Below are positions 50,701 through 60,249 of a stretch of DNA of 64,000 nt, one piece after another. The position numbers and the translations under genes were made by a program. Below the pieces are notes generated by a model, which had not been told where the DNA came from, ran no database searches, and saw only the letters and a list, made by a program, of their open reading frames with translations. Each line of letters opens with the position of its first letter. Position 1 is the stretch's first letter. The stretch covers positions 806,001-870,000 of the forward strand of contig NC_012996.1 in assembly GCF_000026365.1 (NCBI RefSeq), written 5' to 3'. Origin of the DNA: Zygosaccharomyces rouxii (Eukaryota > Ascomycota > Saccharomycetes > Saccharomycetales > Saccharomycetaceae).

Positions 50701-51292
50701 AGATACCATCAAGGAATTCTTAGAGACGAGGGGTAATTATAGGATGTTTGAACAATGCGAGATATACAGAAATAAACTTGAAGAAATGTTCCAAGCAGGT
50801 AACGGGGTGATTATTAGCGAGGAAATTCCAGATATTGCTTCTTGGATCTTCATTGATCTGATTGCACAGTCAAAAGTTAACCTAGATGTTATTCCAACTG
50901 TTGATAGCAGCCAAAAGTTGAGTTATGTAACAAGGCGTCTTGGAATTCGAGGTCTAACTCCTCCGCTAATCATGTCTGCAAAAAAGTCAACGAAACTCAC
51001 AAAAGAGATTCATGTTCCCTTGCCCATGGGAGAGCCAAACTCGAAACTTTGGATAGATGGTACGGGGTGCTTAAGAGGAGAGGTTTGGAAGTGCTTGCTT
51101 TCCATGATAACAAATGAAATTCTTTTCAACCCAGGTGTCACTTTAGACATGTTGGAACAAAATTGTAATTTTGTGCTGTCTAGGAGGGAACTAAAGGATA
51201 TCTGCGGATGGCTTTTGAAAAAAGGTTTGGTCATCGAGACTCCCTTCGAAGGCTTGCAGGCAGGTCATGAGTGGTACACTTTGCTGAAATAA
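47727..51292 (+). CDS. TFC3: TFIIIC largest subunit tau138, two exons
   Basis: Tfc3 is the B-box-binding subunit of RNA polymerase III factor TFIIIC, needed for tRNA genes. Exon 1 is 47727-47799 and exon 2 is 47877-51292, giving 1162 residues (1160 in S. cerevisiae). The 77-base intron has donor GTATGT, branch AACTAAC (47858-47864) and acceptor TCTTAG; the join reads NKGEITLPELW. S. cerevisiae TFC3 also has an intron near its start. Winged-helix segments follow (FAFELLLEIAKAGDKGINTK, LAQATNQDPRSITGRVKKI), with an acidic linker (about 240-290) and a basic linker rich in Lys (about 475-500). It is divergent from EFM5. Position equals YAL001C beside CEN1. Confidence 0.95.
47800..47876 (+). other. 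TFC3 intron
   Basis: GTATGT donor after 73 coding bases, branch AACTAAC, acceptor TAG. Removing it joins the frame to a start codon with no alternative ATG of similar quality. Confidence 0.93.
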
Positions 51293-51354
51293 TCGCTATT
51301 ATATTATATGTAACTAAACATAAAAATGCATTTTTATTTCGAAGCCGATTCTAT

Positions 51355-54300
51355 TTATTCCTTTTTACAAGTTAAGCAAGAATATTTTCCGCTGACCTGA
51401 CCCAAGTTACGTAGGCATCTCTTGTGAAATACGTGGTGGCATCCAAACGAAACGATAGCTTTGTCTTCGTTCGTTGAGGTCGATGGTGCACTTTCTCCGA
51501 GAAGTCTTTTATTTTTCCAAATAACGAAATTAATAGAGTCCAAGCCCAATCCCCATAAGGTTTTACCGCAGATTTCACATTCATCGTTCTCGATTGGCCA
51601 TCCCTTAGTCAGCGTGCTTTCATATAGCTGTCCCACGCCAACTGACGATTCCTGGACTATTTCTAAGATTAATCTAGATATATGCCTCTCGATATCGTAT
51701 GTCGTGAAAACATCAAACAGTAAAGTGCGCAGGTCTTTTGCTTTCATCATAATTACCTCTTGGTGTTCCAGAGCACTAGTTAAAATACTCCAAAATTGGC
51801 CTTTCTTATCGCCATTTGCCGAGGCTTCAGACATAGCCAACCGAACAAATAATTCTTGGAAAGCTCTATTGCAGGATTGACCTACATCAGCATCATTTTT
51901 ATGACTTCCGTATAACTTCATAAAGCAAGCTATAAGCTTCGTCCAATTATGCAGTTTGTCATCGCTTGAATCGCTAATCGCGTCGATCGCAATGTTCAAA
52001 TATCTGTTTAAGGTAGCGTATTGCTTGTCTCCTACTTTAAACCAGTCGTTAATACAATTGAGCATGTCATTTACTACCATGGAATTGACTTGTAAACGAC
52101 GATGTACCACAGCAGCTGCTTCATAATTCTTAGCGGACAGCAAGATATTCGTAGCACGTTCCGTATCCAAATTTTTGAACTCTAACACCCCTAGCCATTG
52201 CAATAAAGCTTGTTTGGATTTGTACTTGCAACTTAGTTCAAAATATAGATCCTTTAGATCGTTCATTTCAGTACCCTCCAGCTCACCAAATGAATAGAGC
52301 TCCTCTAAGTACTTTTGTTGCGTGTCTTCACAAGATAATGACACAACGGATTGATGAATACCGGGATCGAATTTCTGAAAAAACTCAACGGCTAATTTGG
52401 GTCCTAATTTATCCACCAGCGATTCGAAATGCCCACGAATCAAACCAACAACGCGAGTATGTTCTAAAGAGTCATATCTAGCCCCAAACAAAACGAAGCT
52501 AATTACAGTTGGGAAACTCTGGTTGTAGTCTGTTTTCGTATCTTCAGATGAAAGGGCTAGAGGCAAAATGTCGAAAAACTTCTTAGTTTTAACGTAAAGA
52601 ATGAAGAGGACTCTTTTGAAGTTTAGTTCTTTAAGCTCAGCAATGAATCTTTCAGAGTTTTTTGGTGTATAAGTACTGAGCAGACACTCTAGCGCCCTTT
52701 GGCAGTCATTCGTCAGCTGCAAATCCTTCACTCCACAAATTGTCGCAATAACGTCTTCTAATGCTCTGCTGGAGAGTCTTATAAATTGGGGATATTTCGC
52801 AACATTGCAAGCAACAAAAATTCCCATCAAAACCTTGTCCCTGGTGGATTCTTTCTTTTTCATCATGTCCAGGACTACATCTACCATATATTGTCTCGTA
52901 ATCTGTACCGGCGGATTTTCCCCAAGACCATTCTCGGCATATCCCTCATTTAAGAGAGAGTCTTCAAAAATTTCATTGAGAGTTGATAACATTCTCGCAG
53001 TATTGAAGTTGATCAATAGGTTGAAATAAGGAAACGCTGGCTCATGGGCGGAATCTGCTTCAGTATGCAACTTTTTACCACTGCCTGGGGGCCATTCAAC
53101 GCAAGTGCCGCTGAAAAGCATATGGTACAAAGAAACCTTAGCATCGATCTGTCTCTTCATGGGCATAATCAAATCACTTTTAGGGAACTGGCGTCCTGTT
53201 AAAACAAAAGAAAGATAATCAAAGATGGTATTCACAGATCCAACCTCGCCAGTACGGAAAATAAAAGTCTCTTCTGGTTTGTCGTTTATTCTTGAGACTG
53301 CGTCAACTAACGGCAAAACGTATTCGTCGAAAATCGTGTTGCAGATATACATTAAAACACAGAAAAGTCCGTACTTTTGACAGAGCTTTACGGCGAGATC
53401 AATGTCAAGTGTCCGAAGATCTAGCATGACTATCATGTCCTCCAAAATGGATAATTTTTCTGCATCTGCAAAGTTGATTAACATAGGTTTGAAAATCGCA
53501 GCTGGCAGAGCATTCATAGAACCCTCCAATACCATGTTCAACAACACCTCGAAAAAAATGTCCACATTATCTTCAGAGAAAAATTCCATCGATTTCTCCA
53601 GGAAGGCATTCATGGGCTCAATTTTTAATTGTCTATCTTGAAATAAATCAACAGTGGAGAGGACCAGCGAGAAAAGCTCGTAAATTTTATTTAAATCCGC
53701 ATTTTGGTGGGTAATAATAAACCTCAAAGCCGCCAGTGCCAAATTGTAAAAAGGTTTTTCAAGTTCCTGTTCTCTTTTAGAAAAATCCTGTGTTAACCTA
53801 AGCAGTGGCCAGAGTGGCATATACTCTTGTAATAACGACTTGATAAATTTCAAAGCACCTGGATAATTGCCCGTTTGGACATGATTGAGCGTTATATCGG
53901 ACCAGGAGGGAAGTTGACCCACTTTCAGACCGTAGTTTGTTAACAAAAGCAACTTCTTATCACAGACTGCAACGTGTTTATTGGGGGGCATCAATAAATG
54001 ATGTACCAAAAAATCGAATTTCGCCACGACTCTTAAGTCTTCGTTGACGTCCACCATTAGAAAATTATGTGAAACAGTTAAGATTCCCAAGAGGTCATCG
54101 GTAATCCATTGTAATGACAGTGCGGGCTCGCCAATCTTGGTAAAAGTCTTCTGTGTGGAGAACGTAGAAACGCCTTTTATTTCAAAGACGAATGCAGACT
54201 CATTCAAAGAAAATGCTACTTTCGAAGCGTTTTCATGCCATGCTAAACAGCTATTTGAAGTGATCTCCCGCGATCCAATCGATTTCAAGTCTTCGAGCAT

Positions 54301-55167
54301 TAAAGTCATAGGACGAGGGGTGGTTGAAATGATGGCGAACCTTGATGTTGTAAGCACTGCTATCATATGCAAAGGCTCTCGCTTTTGAATTTCCGGAGCT
54401 GCTTGGGAGGCTAGAAGTTTCTCCCCTGTTGAAATATGCAGTACTTGCTTAGAGCTATAAGTAAGCGACCACAAATGGGTTCTAAAACCACTATGGTAAA
54501 AGACACCACCAGTGTTATCACTAACAATGAGGGCTGTATGACGACTACCGATAAATCCAATGCCATTTATAGTACGACCTCTGTGATTAGTTATTTGTAA
54601 GATGGCCCTCGAAGGGGCCATTTTCTCGTTGCCATCATTAGCTTCCTCTGCATTAAGTTCAACAGTATTAGCATTTAGATTCCAAAGAAAGATATCTCCA
54701 GATTGATAACTAGCTGCTAAATGTGTTCCGTCCGCTGAAACTACGATGTCCAGCACTGGAGATCTTAGATGTTTGGAAGTGGGTTCCCCTACTATTTGAG
54801 GAACCAATCTATTGAGAATAAATTGCTTTGTGCTGAAGATTAGGATAGGGCCTTTAGAAGTTCCTAAAACGTGACAGGATTTTGTAGGATATATGCACGT
54901 AGGCCCGCCAAATGCCCCTAGAATAGGGTATATCTTATTTAAGGTTTTCCACTTTACCGTAGATGAAAGATTGTTAAAATCATCGAAAAAATTACCATTC
55001 TGATTTGTATCATTACTTTCATTAAAGATCGAATTGTTGCCAGAATAAACTGGTCTCTCGCTTAATCTTGTGTAAGCTCTATAGTCCAAAAAGCTAATGT
55101 CGCCACTGCTTACATTACTACTTGCATTGCTAGTAGTTGGACTCTCATTGAACAGATCATTTTGCAT
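51355..55167 (-). CDS. VPS8: CORVET tethering complex subunit Vps8
   Basis: Vps8 is the Rab5 (Vps21)-binding subunit of CORVET, which tethers endosomes. The 1270-residue protein has nearly the same length as in S. cerevisiae (1274). An N-terminal beta-propeller (about 70-420) is recognised by blocks such as PVLDIVVSADGTHLAASYQS and GDIFLWNLNA. A long alpha-solenoid follows. The C-terminal RING-type zinc domain (about 1210-1268) has CEICGKTLWGLG, CHHVFHKRCL and YSCLTCKKE. TFC3 converges on it with a gap of 62 bases, as YAL001C and YAL002W do. Confidence 0.96.
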   Translation of the reverse strand: MQNDLFNESPTTSNASSNVSSGDISFLDYRAYTRLSERPVYSGNNSIFNESNDTNQNGNFFDDFNNLSSTVKWKTLNKIYPILGAFGGPTCIYPTKSCHVLGTSKGPILIFSTKQFILNRLVPQIVGEPTSKHLRSPVLDIVVSADGTHLAASYQSGDIFLWNLNANTVELNAEEANDGNEKMAPSRAILQITNHRGRTINGIGFIGSRHTALIVSDNTGGVFYHSGFRTHLWSLTYSSKQVLHISTGEKLLASQAAPEIQKREPLHMIAVLTTSRFAIISTTPRPMTLMLEDLKSIGSREITSNSCLAWHENASKVAFSLNESAFVFEIKGVSTFSTQKTFTKIGEPALSLQWITDDLLGILTVSHNFLMVDVNEDLRVVAKFDFLVHHLLMPPNKHVAVCDKKLLLLTNYGLKVGQLPSWSDITLNHVQTGNYPGALKFIKSLLQEYMPLWPLLRLTQDFSKREQELEKPFYNLALAALRFIITHQNADLNKIYELFSLVLSTVDLFQDRQLKIEPMNAFLEKSMEFFSEDNVDIFFEVLLNMVLEGSMNALPAAIFKPMLINFADAEKLSILEDMIVMLDLRTLDIDLAVKLCQKYGLFCVLMYICNTIFDEYVLPLVDAVSRINDKPEETFIFRTGEVGSVNTIFDYLSFVLTGRQFPKSDLIMPMKRQIDAKVSLYHMLFSGTCVEWPPGSGKKLHTEADSAHEPAFPYFNLLINFNTARMLSTLNEIFEDSLLNEGYAENGLGENPPVQITRQYMVDVVLDMMKKKESTRDKVLMGIFVACNVAKYPQFIRLSSRALEDVIATICGVKDLQLTNDCQRALECLLSTYTPKNSERFIAELKELNFKRVLFILYVKTKKFFDILPLALSSEDTKTDYNQSFPTVISFVLFGARYDSLEHTRVVGLIRGHFESLVDKLGPKLAVEFFQKFDPGIHQSVVSLSCEDTQQKYLEELYSFGELEGTEMNDLKDLYFELSCKYKSKQALLQWLGVLEFKNLDTERATNILLSAKNYEAAAVVHRRLQVNSMVVNDMLNCINDWFKVGDKQYATLNRYLNIAIDAISDSSDDKLHNWTKLIACFMKLYGSHKNDADVGQSCNRAFQELFVRLAMSEASANGDKKGQFWSILTSALEHQEVIMMKAKDLRTLLFDVFTTYDIERHISRLILEIVQESSVGVGQLYESTLTKGWPIENDECEICGKTLWGLGLDSINFVIWKNKRLLGESAPSTSTNEDKAIVSFGCHHVFHKRCLRNLGQVSGKYSCLTCKKE

Positions 55168-56083
55168 ATTTCATAATAGCCCAAACGTGAGCTTTATCCA
55201 CTAATCTGGGGTTTTGTTTGATTATTATGTCTTGGAAGTAGTTAATGTTTGCAATTACAGTCCGCGTGGGTAAGAGACCGGTCCACTGAAAACTAAATAC
55301 TTTAATTAAAATAAATGTAAAAATACATAAAAGAAGCACAAGGTACTTTTTTTTTTTGATTACTTTTCATTCCATTGATGTCGAATTTTTGGTTTCTTCT
55401 GCTACCTTTTCTACCATCCTCGGTACAATCATAATTGAATCCTGGTTTTTAATATCAAGGATACATTGAAAGGCTTAAGGAAAAGTGTATTTCAAAATGC
55501 ATCATTTTCCTCATACTTCATAACGATATGATGCTTTATGTTTGTTTGTTTAATCGTTTTTTCTCCGAATTGATTTCACCAATATTCAGGGTCTTCACCA
55601 AATGTACTTAATTGTTATCTTTATCTTTACGAAGTATGAAGTAGTCCAGCAATGGCTAAATTTGCATGCGAACGTCATTTAGTCAACCCATTTCGACTAC
55701 AAGATTCTTTTATCCCTTTTTTTTTTTTCGAATAGAGTAAGCTCTTGCCAGTCGGTAAATCATTTTTATTGTTTTGTTTAGAAATTGACCCATTTCAAGT
55801 TGGAGTCATCTGCATTATATCTTAGAAAGGCATTTCTGGCATCTGGTAGAAAAACATACAGAAGGCTTAACAAGGCTTTACATCCTTCACTTTACCTTGA
55901 GTACCTGACATAACTTTTAACTCAAACTTAACAATTTTTTTTTTTTACAATCGGCGGCAAAGTAAAGATGGCAAACACATAAAATCAAAGTAAGTTCCTC
56001 CGGTTAGCATATTATCACACCATCTTTCTTAAGTTGGGAGCATATTAGCGCATGAATTGTTATCTTAGATTTCATACAGCAGA
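55168..56083. other. VPS8 upstream region and X2 3' flank
   Basis: 916 bases of AT-rich DNA with several T10-T12 runs (near 55347, 55720 and 55937). I find no gene-like frame, tRNA or snoRNA box pair. Its length is unusual for this compact genome. Confidence 0.5.
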
Positions 56084-57763
56084 TTAGCAATCTTTGGTTA
56101 GGCTTTCAAGCAAAAGAGATCTTGGTGCCAATGACTCCATTTGTAAAAGTAACCGTTGCCGTCTCATGCTTGCTACTTGAGGCCAAATTCCTTCTTCAGA
56201 ATCAACGTAAGAATATGCACTATCAATTAACGATAGCTCCGTCTCATCCTTCCGGCGGCTATCATCATCATCAAAATCCAAAGCAGACTCTGCGCTAGAA
56301 AATAAAACAAACCTAGAGCCTTCAAAATCTTCATCTTCATCTTCAACCGTCATTGATTTTAAAGGATCACTGAGCTCATCTAAATACTCTTTTGAATAAT
56401 TATCGTCTCTGGCACTATCGTTGGGCACCACTAGCTGGGTGAGGGGCAATTCTGCTCCGGCATCAACTTGCAATATTAGTTTTTCTGAGATAGAATTTTC
56501 AGATATTAAAGACGAAGCAGTTTGTCTGGTATGATCATCAGATTTTTGAAGGAGCTTCTTGTTTTCTGAAGAATTTTTTGGTGGTATTTTCAAGGAAGTA
56601 ACTGTCTGAGAATTGTAAAGATGTTCATCTGCCTGTCTTATTGAGGTCTCAAAAGCTTCATCCTTCTTTTCCAGCTCACCTTTGTCGTCACAGCTCTTTA
56701 AAGGTATCTGCAATTCATTCCCTTTGAAATTGAGATGCTGATTTAAAAGATGAAGTAGTTTCAAATAATCCGCATTTTCAGTCTTGCTTTTCAAAGAAGT
56801 TTTAGCTACATCCTCACAAGCTTTATTGATAGTTGCAATCATAGTCGCATGACTTACCCCAGGGTTTAGCTCTTCGAAAGTGACCTTAGCATAGGCGGCA
56901 GTAGCGGCAGCTCCCGCCCTTATAGCGGCTCTTGCATGGCAGCGAATGATAGCAGCTAAAGCTGCTTCTGAAGCCACATATTTTGCTCTATGGCGAGCCT
57001 CTTCAATATGATTTACAGTTGCACTTTCATCAGTTTTCTCGTTTAGCCATCTCCTAAAATGATGCTTTCTAATCGGAAGTTGATTTGATCTAGAAGTAGA
57101 CTCTTCACTAAAATGGTTTTCATTGACACAAAATTTTTTATGCTTGTTCCTCCTTCTGTTGTTGCGCCAAAATCTGACCTTATGGCGCTTGCCGCCGATG
57201 GGTCCATTATTAGACACTCCTTTATATATCTTCGGAACGTAAGAAACGCCTGCACCAGGACCATGTTGAGAAATTTTGGGAGATCCCACCATAGCTCTAT
57301 TGGTTTTCTCTACATCATAGCTACTTGAAGCTTCATTAACCCTAGGATAGTTGGAATCCAATGTACCAAGATCACTCGTTGAATCAAGGAGATTATTGGC
57401 AATTCCAAAAGTAACCTGATCTTCAGCAACAATTGTGGCAGAATCACTTCCCATGTCTGGGGATGTCTTGCCATGGGCGGCATCTTTGAGCACTGCCCGA
57501 ACAATGTCGTTTTGATCACTCGACTCAACTAGATCATGTTCAGCCAAGGTTGCTTTTACTCTAAACGTATTAGTATAGTTATCTGATTGCTGTGAAGTTA
57601 TATGATTACTATTGCCTCTGTATCTTATGAAGTTTGTGCCCGAAGCATCAAAGAGTGACTCGTTCTTGCGAAAAGTTTTGAGCCGCCGAAAGCTTGAGTA
57701 GCCTCCTTTTGATCCTTTGGCAGATGGATACTGAAAATTCTCCTTCGAGGACATTCTAGTCAA
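56084..57763 (-). CDS. Unrecognised protein X2, paralog of the product at 11.8-13.0 kb
   Basis: I do not recognise this 559-residue protein. The N-terminal part is polar with GGYSSFRRLKTFRKNESLF near residue 20. A basic segment KVRFWRNNRRRNKHKKF near 197 is followed by KHHFRRWLNEKTDESAT, an alanine-rich helix (ALAAIIRCHARAAIRAGAAA), NPGVSHATMIATI, and ADYLKLLHLLNQHLNFKG. The same blocks occur in the same order in X1. The C-terminal half is acidic and serine-rich (VEDEDEDFEGSRF, DFDDDDSRRKDE) and lacks the FWSF motif seen in X1. No signal peptide or membrane segment is visible. S. cerevisiae has no gene between VPS8 and EFB1 on this strand that I recognise. Frames are clean, so it is likely functional. 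Confidence 0.85.
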   Translation of the reverse strand: MTRMSSKENFQYPSAKGSKGGYSSFRRLKTFRKNESLFDASGTNFIRYRGNSNHITSQQSDNYTNTFRVKATLAEHDLVESSDQNDIVRAVLKDAAHGKTSPDMGSDSATIVAEDQVTFGIANNLLDSTSDLGTLDSNYPRVNEASSSYDVEKTNRAMVGSPKISQHGPGAGVSYVPKIYKGVSNNGPIGGKRHKVRFWRNNRRRNKHKKFCVNENHFSEESTSRSNQLPIRKHHFRRWLNEKTDESATVNHIEEARHRAKYVASEAALAAIIRCHARAAIRAGAAATAAYAKVTFEELNPGVSHATMIATINKACEDVAKTSLKSKTENADYLKLLHLLNQHLNFKGNELQIPLKSCDDKGELEKKDEAFETSIRQADEHLYNSQTVTSLKIPPKNSSENKKLLQKSDDHTRQTASSLISENSISEKLILQVDAGAELPLTQLVVPNDSARDDNYSKEYLDELSDPLKSMTVEDEDEDFEGSRFVLFSSAESALDFDDDDSRRKDETELSLIDSAYSYVDSEEGIWPQVASMRRQRLLLQMESLAPRSLLLESLTKDC

Positions 57764-58591
57764 TGGTCTTAAAATACTGGTAGTGCTTGCAGTATTTCCG
57801 TAGAGGTCGTGTGAAACTAATATGGAGTTTTAATAATAATAGAATTACAGATGGATATTCAAAAAAATAGATTATGATGAATGCTATTTTATTTGAATTA
57901 TTAACTGAGAAAAATGGAATAAATTTGAATGACAACTATAACCACAATAATTAAGCATATAAAATCCAACATTTTGAGCACATAAAAGTTTGGAAAAATG
58001 AAAACAGCCGCCAACACAAGTTAAATACCCTCCCTCCCCCAAAAAAACAAAAAAAAACTACAAACAAACCAACAGAAGACGACCCACAAAAAGTGAAAAT
58101 GAACATAATTAGTGTTCAGCGGTAAAACACCATGATTGAGCAGTGTGCCGCTTTGAAAATATCCGCGAAACCAGCTCCTCTGTAACCGCGGCGCTAACAA
58201 CGGTTTTCATCCGTAAGGCTTGACATGTCTGGAACTTTTCTAAATCCAAATGATCGACATCATCATATTCGAATGAACAAGCTGAGCAACTTGTGAACAG
58301 AAATACAAGAAGTATGTTATTATTTCTTCTGCTTTATCAGACACTGTTCCGGGTTGCACAACTGTGAAGATGTTGCTGGGCCCCAAGCATATCATGCCAA
58401 CCCTATCGCTGATCTAACTGAATAACCCTCAGCGTTATTCTTGAAATTACTCCAATATCGCAATGGACTACAATCCGCCAAATTTACTCCTTACCAAGCA
58501 GCTTCGTAAAAGATAGCTGCTCATGAATTAGTATTTTACATTCAATTAAAACTATTTAACACTAGTTCTATGGCGATCAAACAATCACAGC
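57764..58591. other. Interval between X2 and EFB1, with an open GC-richer stretch
   Basis: The first 300 bases are AT-rich and hold the X2 promoter. Bases 58109-58440 are richer in GC. On the minus strand 58109-58333 is open for 75 codons up to a stop, without a start near its 5' end. No snoRNA terminal stem is found around its C-box-like and D-box-like words. It may be a gene relic, a spliced small gene or chance. Confidence 0.4.
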
Positions 58592-59421
58592 TTACAATTT
58601 TTGCATAGCAGCAACGTCAGTGGATTGAACGTGATCCTCATCACCTTCAACAGTTTCTTGCAAGTCATCCATGGAGACCTTGTCATCTTCAACAACCATG
58701 TTAATTTGCAACTTGCTGATACCGTAACCTTGAGGAACCAACTTGTGAGCACCCCATGTTAGACCATCCTTCTTGATAGCCAAAACGTTAGCGATCAATT
58801 CCTCCATGTTGGTTTCGTCATCCCATGGTTTCACATCCAAAGTAACAATGGACTTGGAAGCACCCTTGGATGGTTTCTTAGATTTCTTTTCTTCGTATTC
58901 AGCAACTCTTTGAGCCTTGATCTTTTCAGCTTCAGCATCTTCTTCTTCATCAGAACCGAACAAATCGACATCATCATCTTCGGCAGCTGGGGCAGCCTTA
59001 GAAGCTGGGAAGCTGTCGAATTCGTCAGCCTTGGAAGCGACGTGGTTAAACCATCTGGTGAAGTCTGGGAAAGCCTTTTGGAAAGCCTTGTAAGCGGTAA
59101 CGTCAGCTTGAGAAGCGGAAGTACTATTTTCATATCGTTAGTATTATTGAAAGAAAGAGGGGAAAAAATTCAGCTTTCTAGGCAGCACTGGTCAGAGTTG
59201 TGAAAGTCATTCACTTCTCTTTGTCACTCATACCGGGGGTCTTACTTCCCGTCATAAACACGGACCAAAGAATTAAATTCATCATCCAGATGCCAAAACC
59301 CATAGTTCACTGAATCTTTCCAAAATAATCAATTGACATACCCTTCGACGTATGACTTGTCAGCCAAGTGAGAGTTCAACTTTTGTAGAGACTCGATGTT
59401 TGAGAAGTCGGTGAAAGACAT
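58592..59421 (-). CDS. EFB1: Translation elongation factor eEF1B alpha, two exons
   Basis: Efb1 is the guanine-nucleotide exchange factor that recharges eEF1A with GTP. Exons 59342-59421 (80 bases) and 58592-59123 (532 bases) give 203 residues (206 in S. cerevisiae); the join reads [20 protein letters not shown]. The N-terminal GST-like part ends near [22 protein letters not shown], an acidic hinge [14 protein letters not shown] follows, and the C-terminal exchange domain has [19 protein letters not shown] and ends [11 protein letters not shown]. Codons show high-expression bias. The intron position and its snoRNA are conserved with YAL003W. A Rap1-like site lies upstream, typical of translation-factor genes. 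Confidence 0.98.
59124..59341 (-). other. EFB1 intron hosting snR18
   Basis: A 218-base intron with donor GTATGT, branch TACTAAC (59137-59143 on +) and acceptor ATAG. It is shorter than the S. cerevisiae intron (about 366 bases) but keeps the snoRNA. Confidence 0.95.
59165..59290 (-). ncRNA. SNR18: C/D-box snoRNA snR18 (U18)
   Basis: On the minus strand the C box ATGATGA is at 59279-59285 and the D box CTGA at 59170-59173. Between them, the guide CTTTGGTCCGTGTTT (59256-59270) is complementary to AAACACGGACCAAAG-type sequence of 25S rRNA, the target of snR18 (A649/C650 methylation). The guide is followed by an ATGA D'-like box. Its place in the EFB1 intron is the same as in S. cerevisiae. Ends are approximate. 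Confidence 0.92.
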
Positions 59422-59583
59422 TATGAATTGCTGATGAGATCAGTATGAGAATTCTTTGTAAGAAGAAAACTGGGTTAATGTTTGAAGTTCATATAGCTGC
59501 TGAGAAGAAAGTTAATGCTTCGAAAAATTTGAAAAATTTTTCTCGGTTACCCGAACAACCAGAAGTTAGGGCTAGTTATATGT

Positions 59584-59596
59584 GGTGAACGGGTGT
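59584..59596 (-). promoter_or_regulatory. Rap1-like site upstream of EFB1
   Basis: On the minus strand ACACCCGTTCACC matches the Rap1 consensus ACACCCRYACAYM at 12 of 13 positions, 163 bases before the EFB1 start, in a promoter class commonly driven by Rap1. Confidence 0.65.
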
Positions 59597-59682
59597 GGGT
59601 CTGAAAGTTGAAATAAAATCCTTTAGAAAAGCGGTTACCATAAAGCTACAGTCCAATAACCATTAATCACGTGTAATTTAAC

Positions 59683-59692
59683 TGTCCGGACA
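59683..59692. promoter_or_regulatory. Palindrome TGTCCGGACA
   Basis: A perfect 10-base palindrome with a CCGG core. Half-sites TCGGACA or TGTCCGA recur at 59715-59721 and at 61756-61784. The factor is unknown; a zinc-cluster dimer would fit. Confidence 0.45.
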
Positions 59693-60249
59693 TGCAATGC
59701 TACTGATGGTAATCTCGGACATTTCCTGACGCTAAGCTCTTACCTTATGGTAACGAATACCGTACATACAATGGCGATTCACTATCTCAATGACGAATAG
59801 AATTGGTCTTTAGATATGTCTCTCCAAAACTTTGCATTTTAGGATCTTCTTAAAGTAAACCTTCTAAAAAGATTTCCCAAAGCCCTTGGGAAAAAATGAT
59901 TAATTGTAGATAGCCCCGGCTCAACGAATTTCGATCGAGAACAGGGCATACGTATATCTCAAACCTGATAAAATATAATAATGAGCATAAACTACACACC
60001 TGTGTCACTGAAATATCGAAAGACGTGATGGGAAACACCATACTTTATAAGAAACTTGTTTCTCCCTCACTGAACTTTGTGCCAGTGCTAGTGTCAGTGT
60101 GTCGCCGAATAAGTATATATTTGGAAGATAAAAAAAAAATGAAGAAAATTGACTAATAAGCTCCGAACGTTATCTTTAAAATAGCTAGACAAAAACAATA
60201 CTAAGTATTCAGCGATTGCTATCAAACATTATATCGAACCTTTTTTATT

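Larger units (their letters stand above)
59422..60249. other. EFB1 promoter and upstream region of the coiled-coil gene
   Basis: The 828 bases separate two divergent genes and include the second synteny break with S. cerevisiae. Near EFB1 lies a Rap1-like site. Further out are ATCACGTG (Cbf1-type, 59666-59673), a palindrome TGTCCGGACA, a TCGGACA copy at 59715-59721, and an inverted pair GTTACCATAA (near 59635) and TTATGGTAAC (near 59745). No gene is seen. Confidence 0.6.

Noticed and set aside
55157..55339. 60-codon frame overlapping the VPS8 start
   Set aside because: Hydrophobic low-complexity product, overlaps VPS8 by 11 bases, no similarity seen.
58109..58333. C/D-box snoRNA reading of the same stretch (TGATGATG and CTGA on the minus strand)
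   Set aside because: Boxes are about 150 bases apart and the flanks cannot form a terminal stem; no rRNA-complementary guide was recognised.
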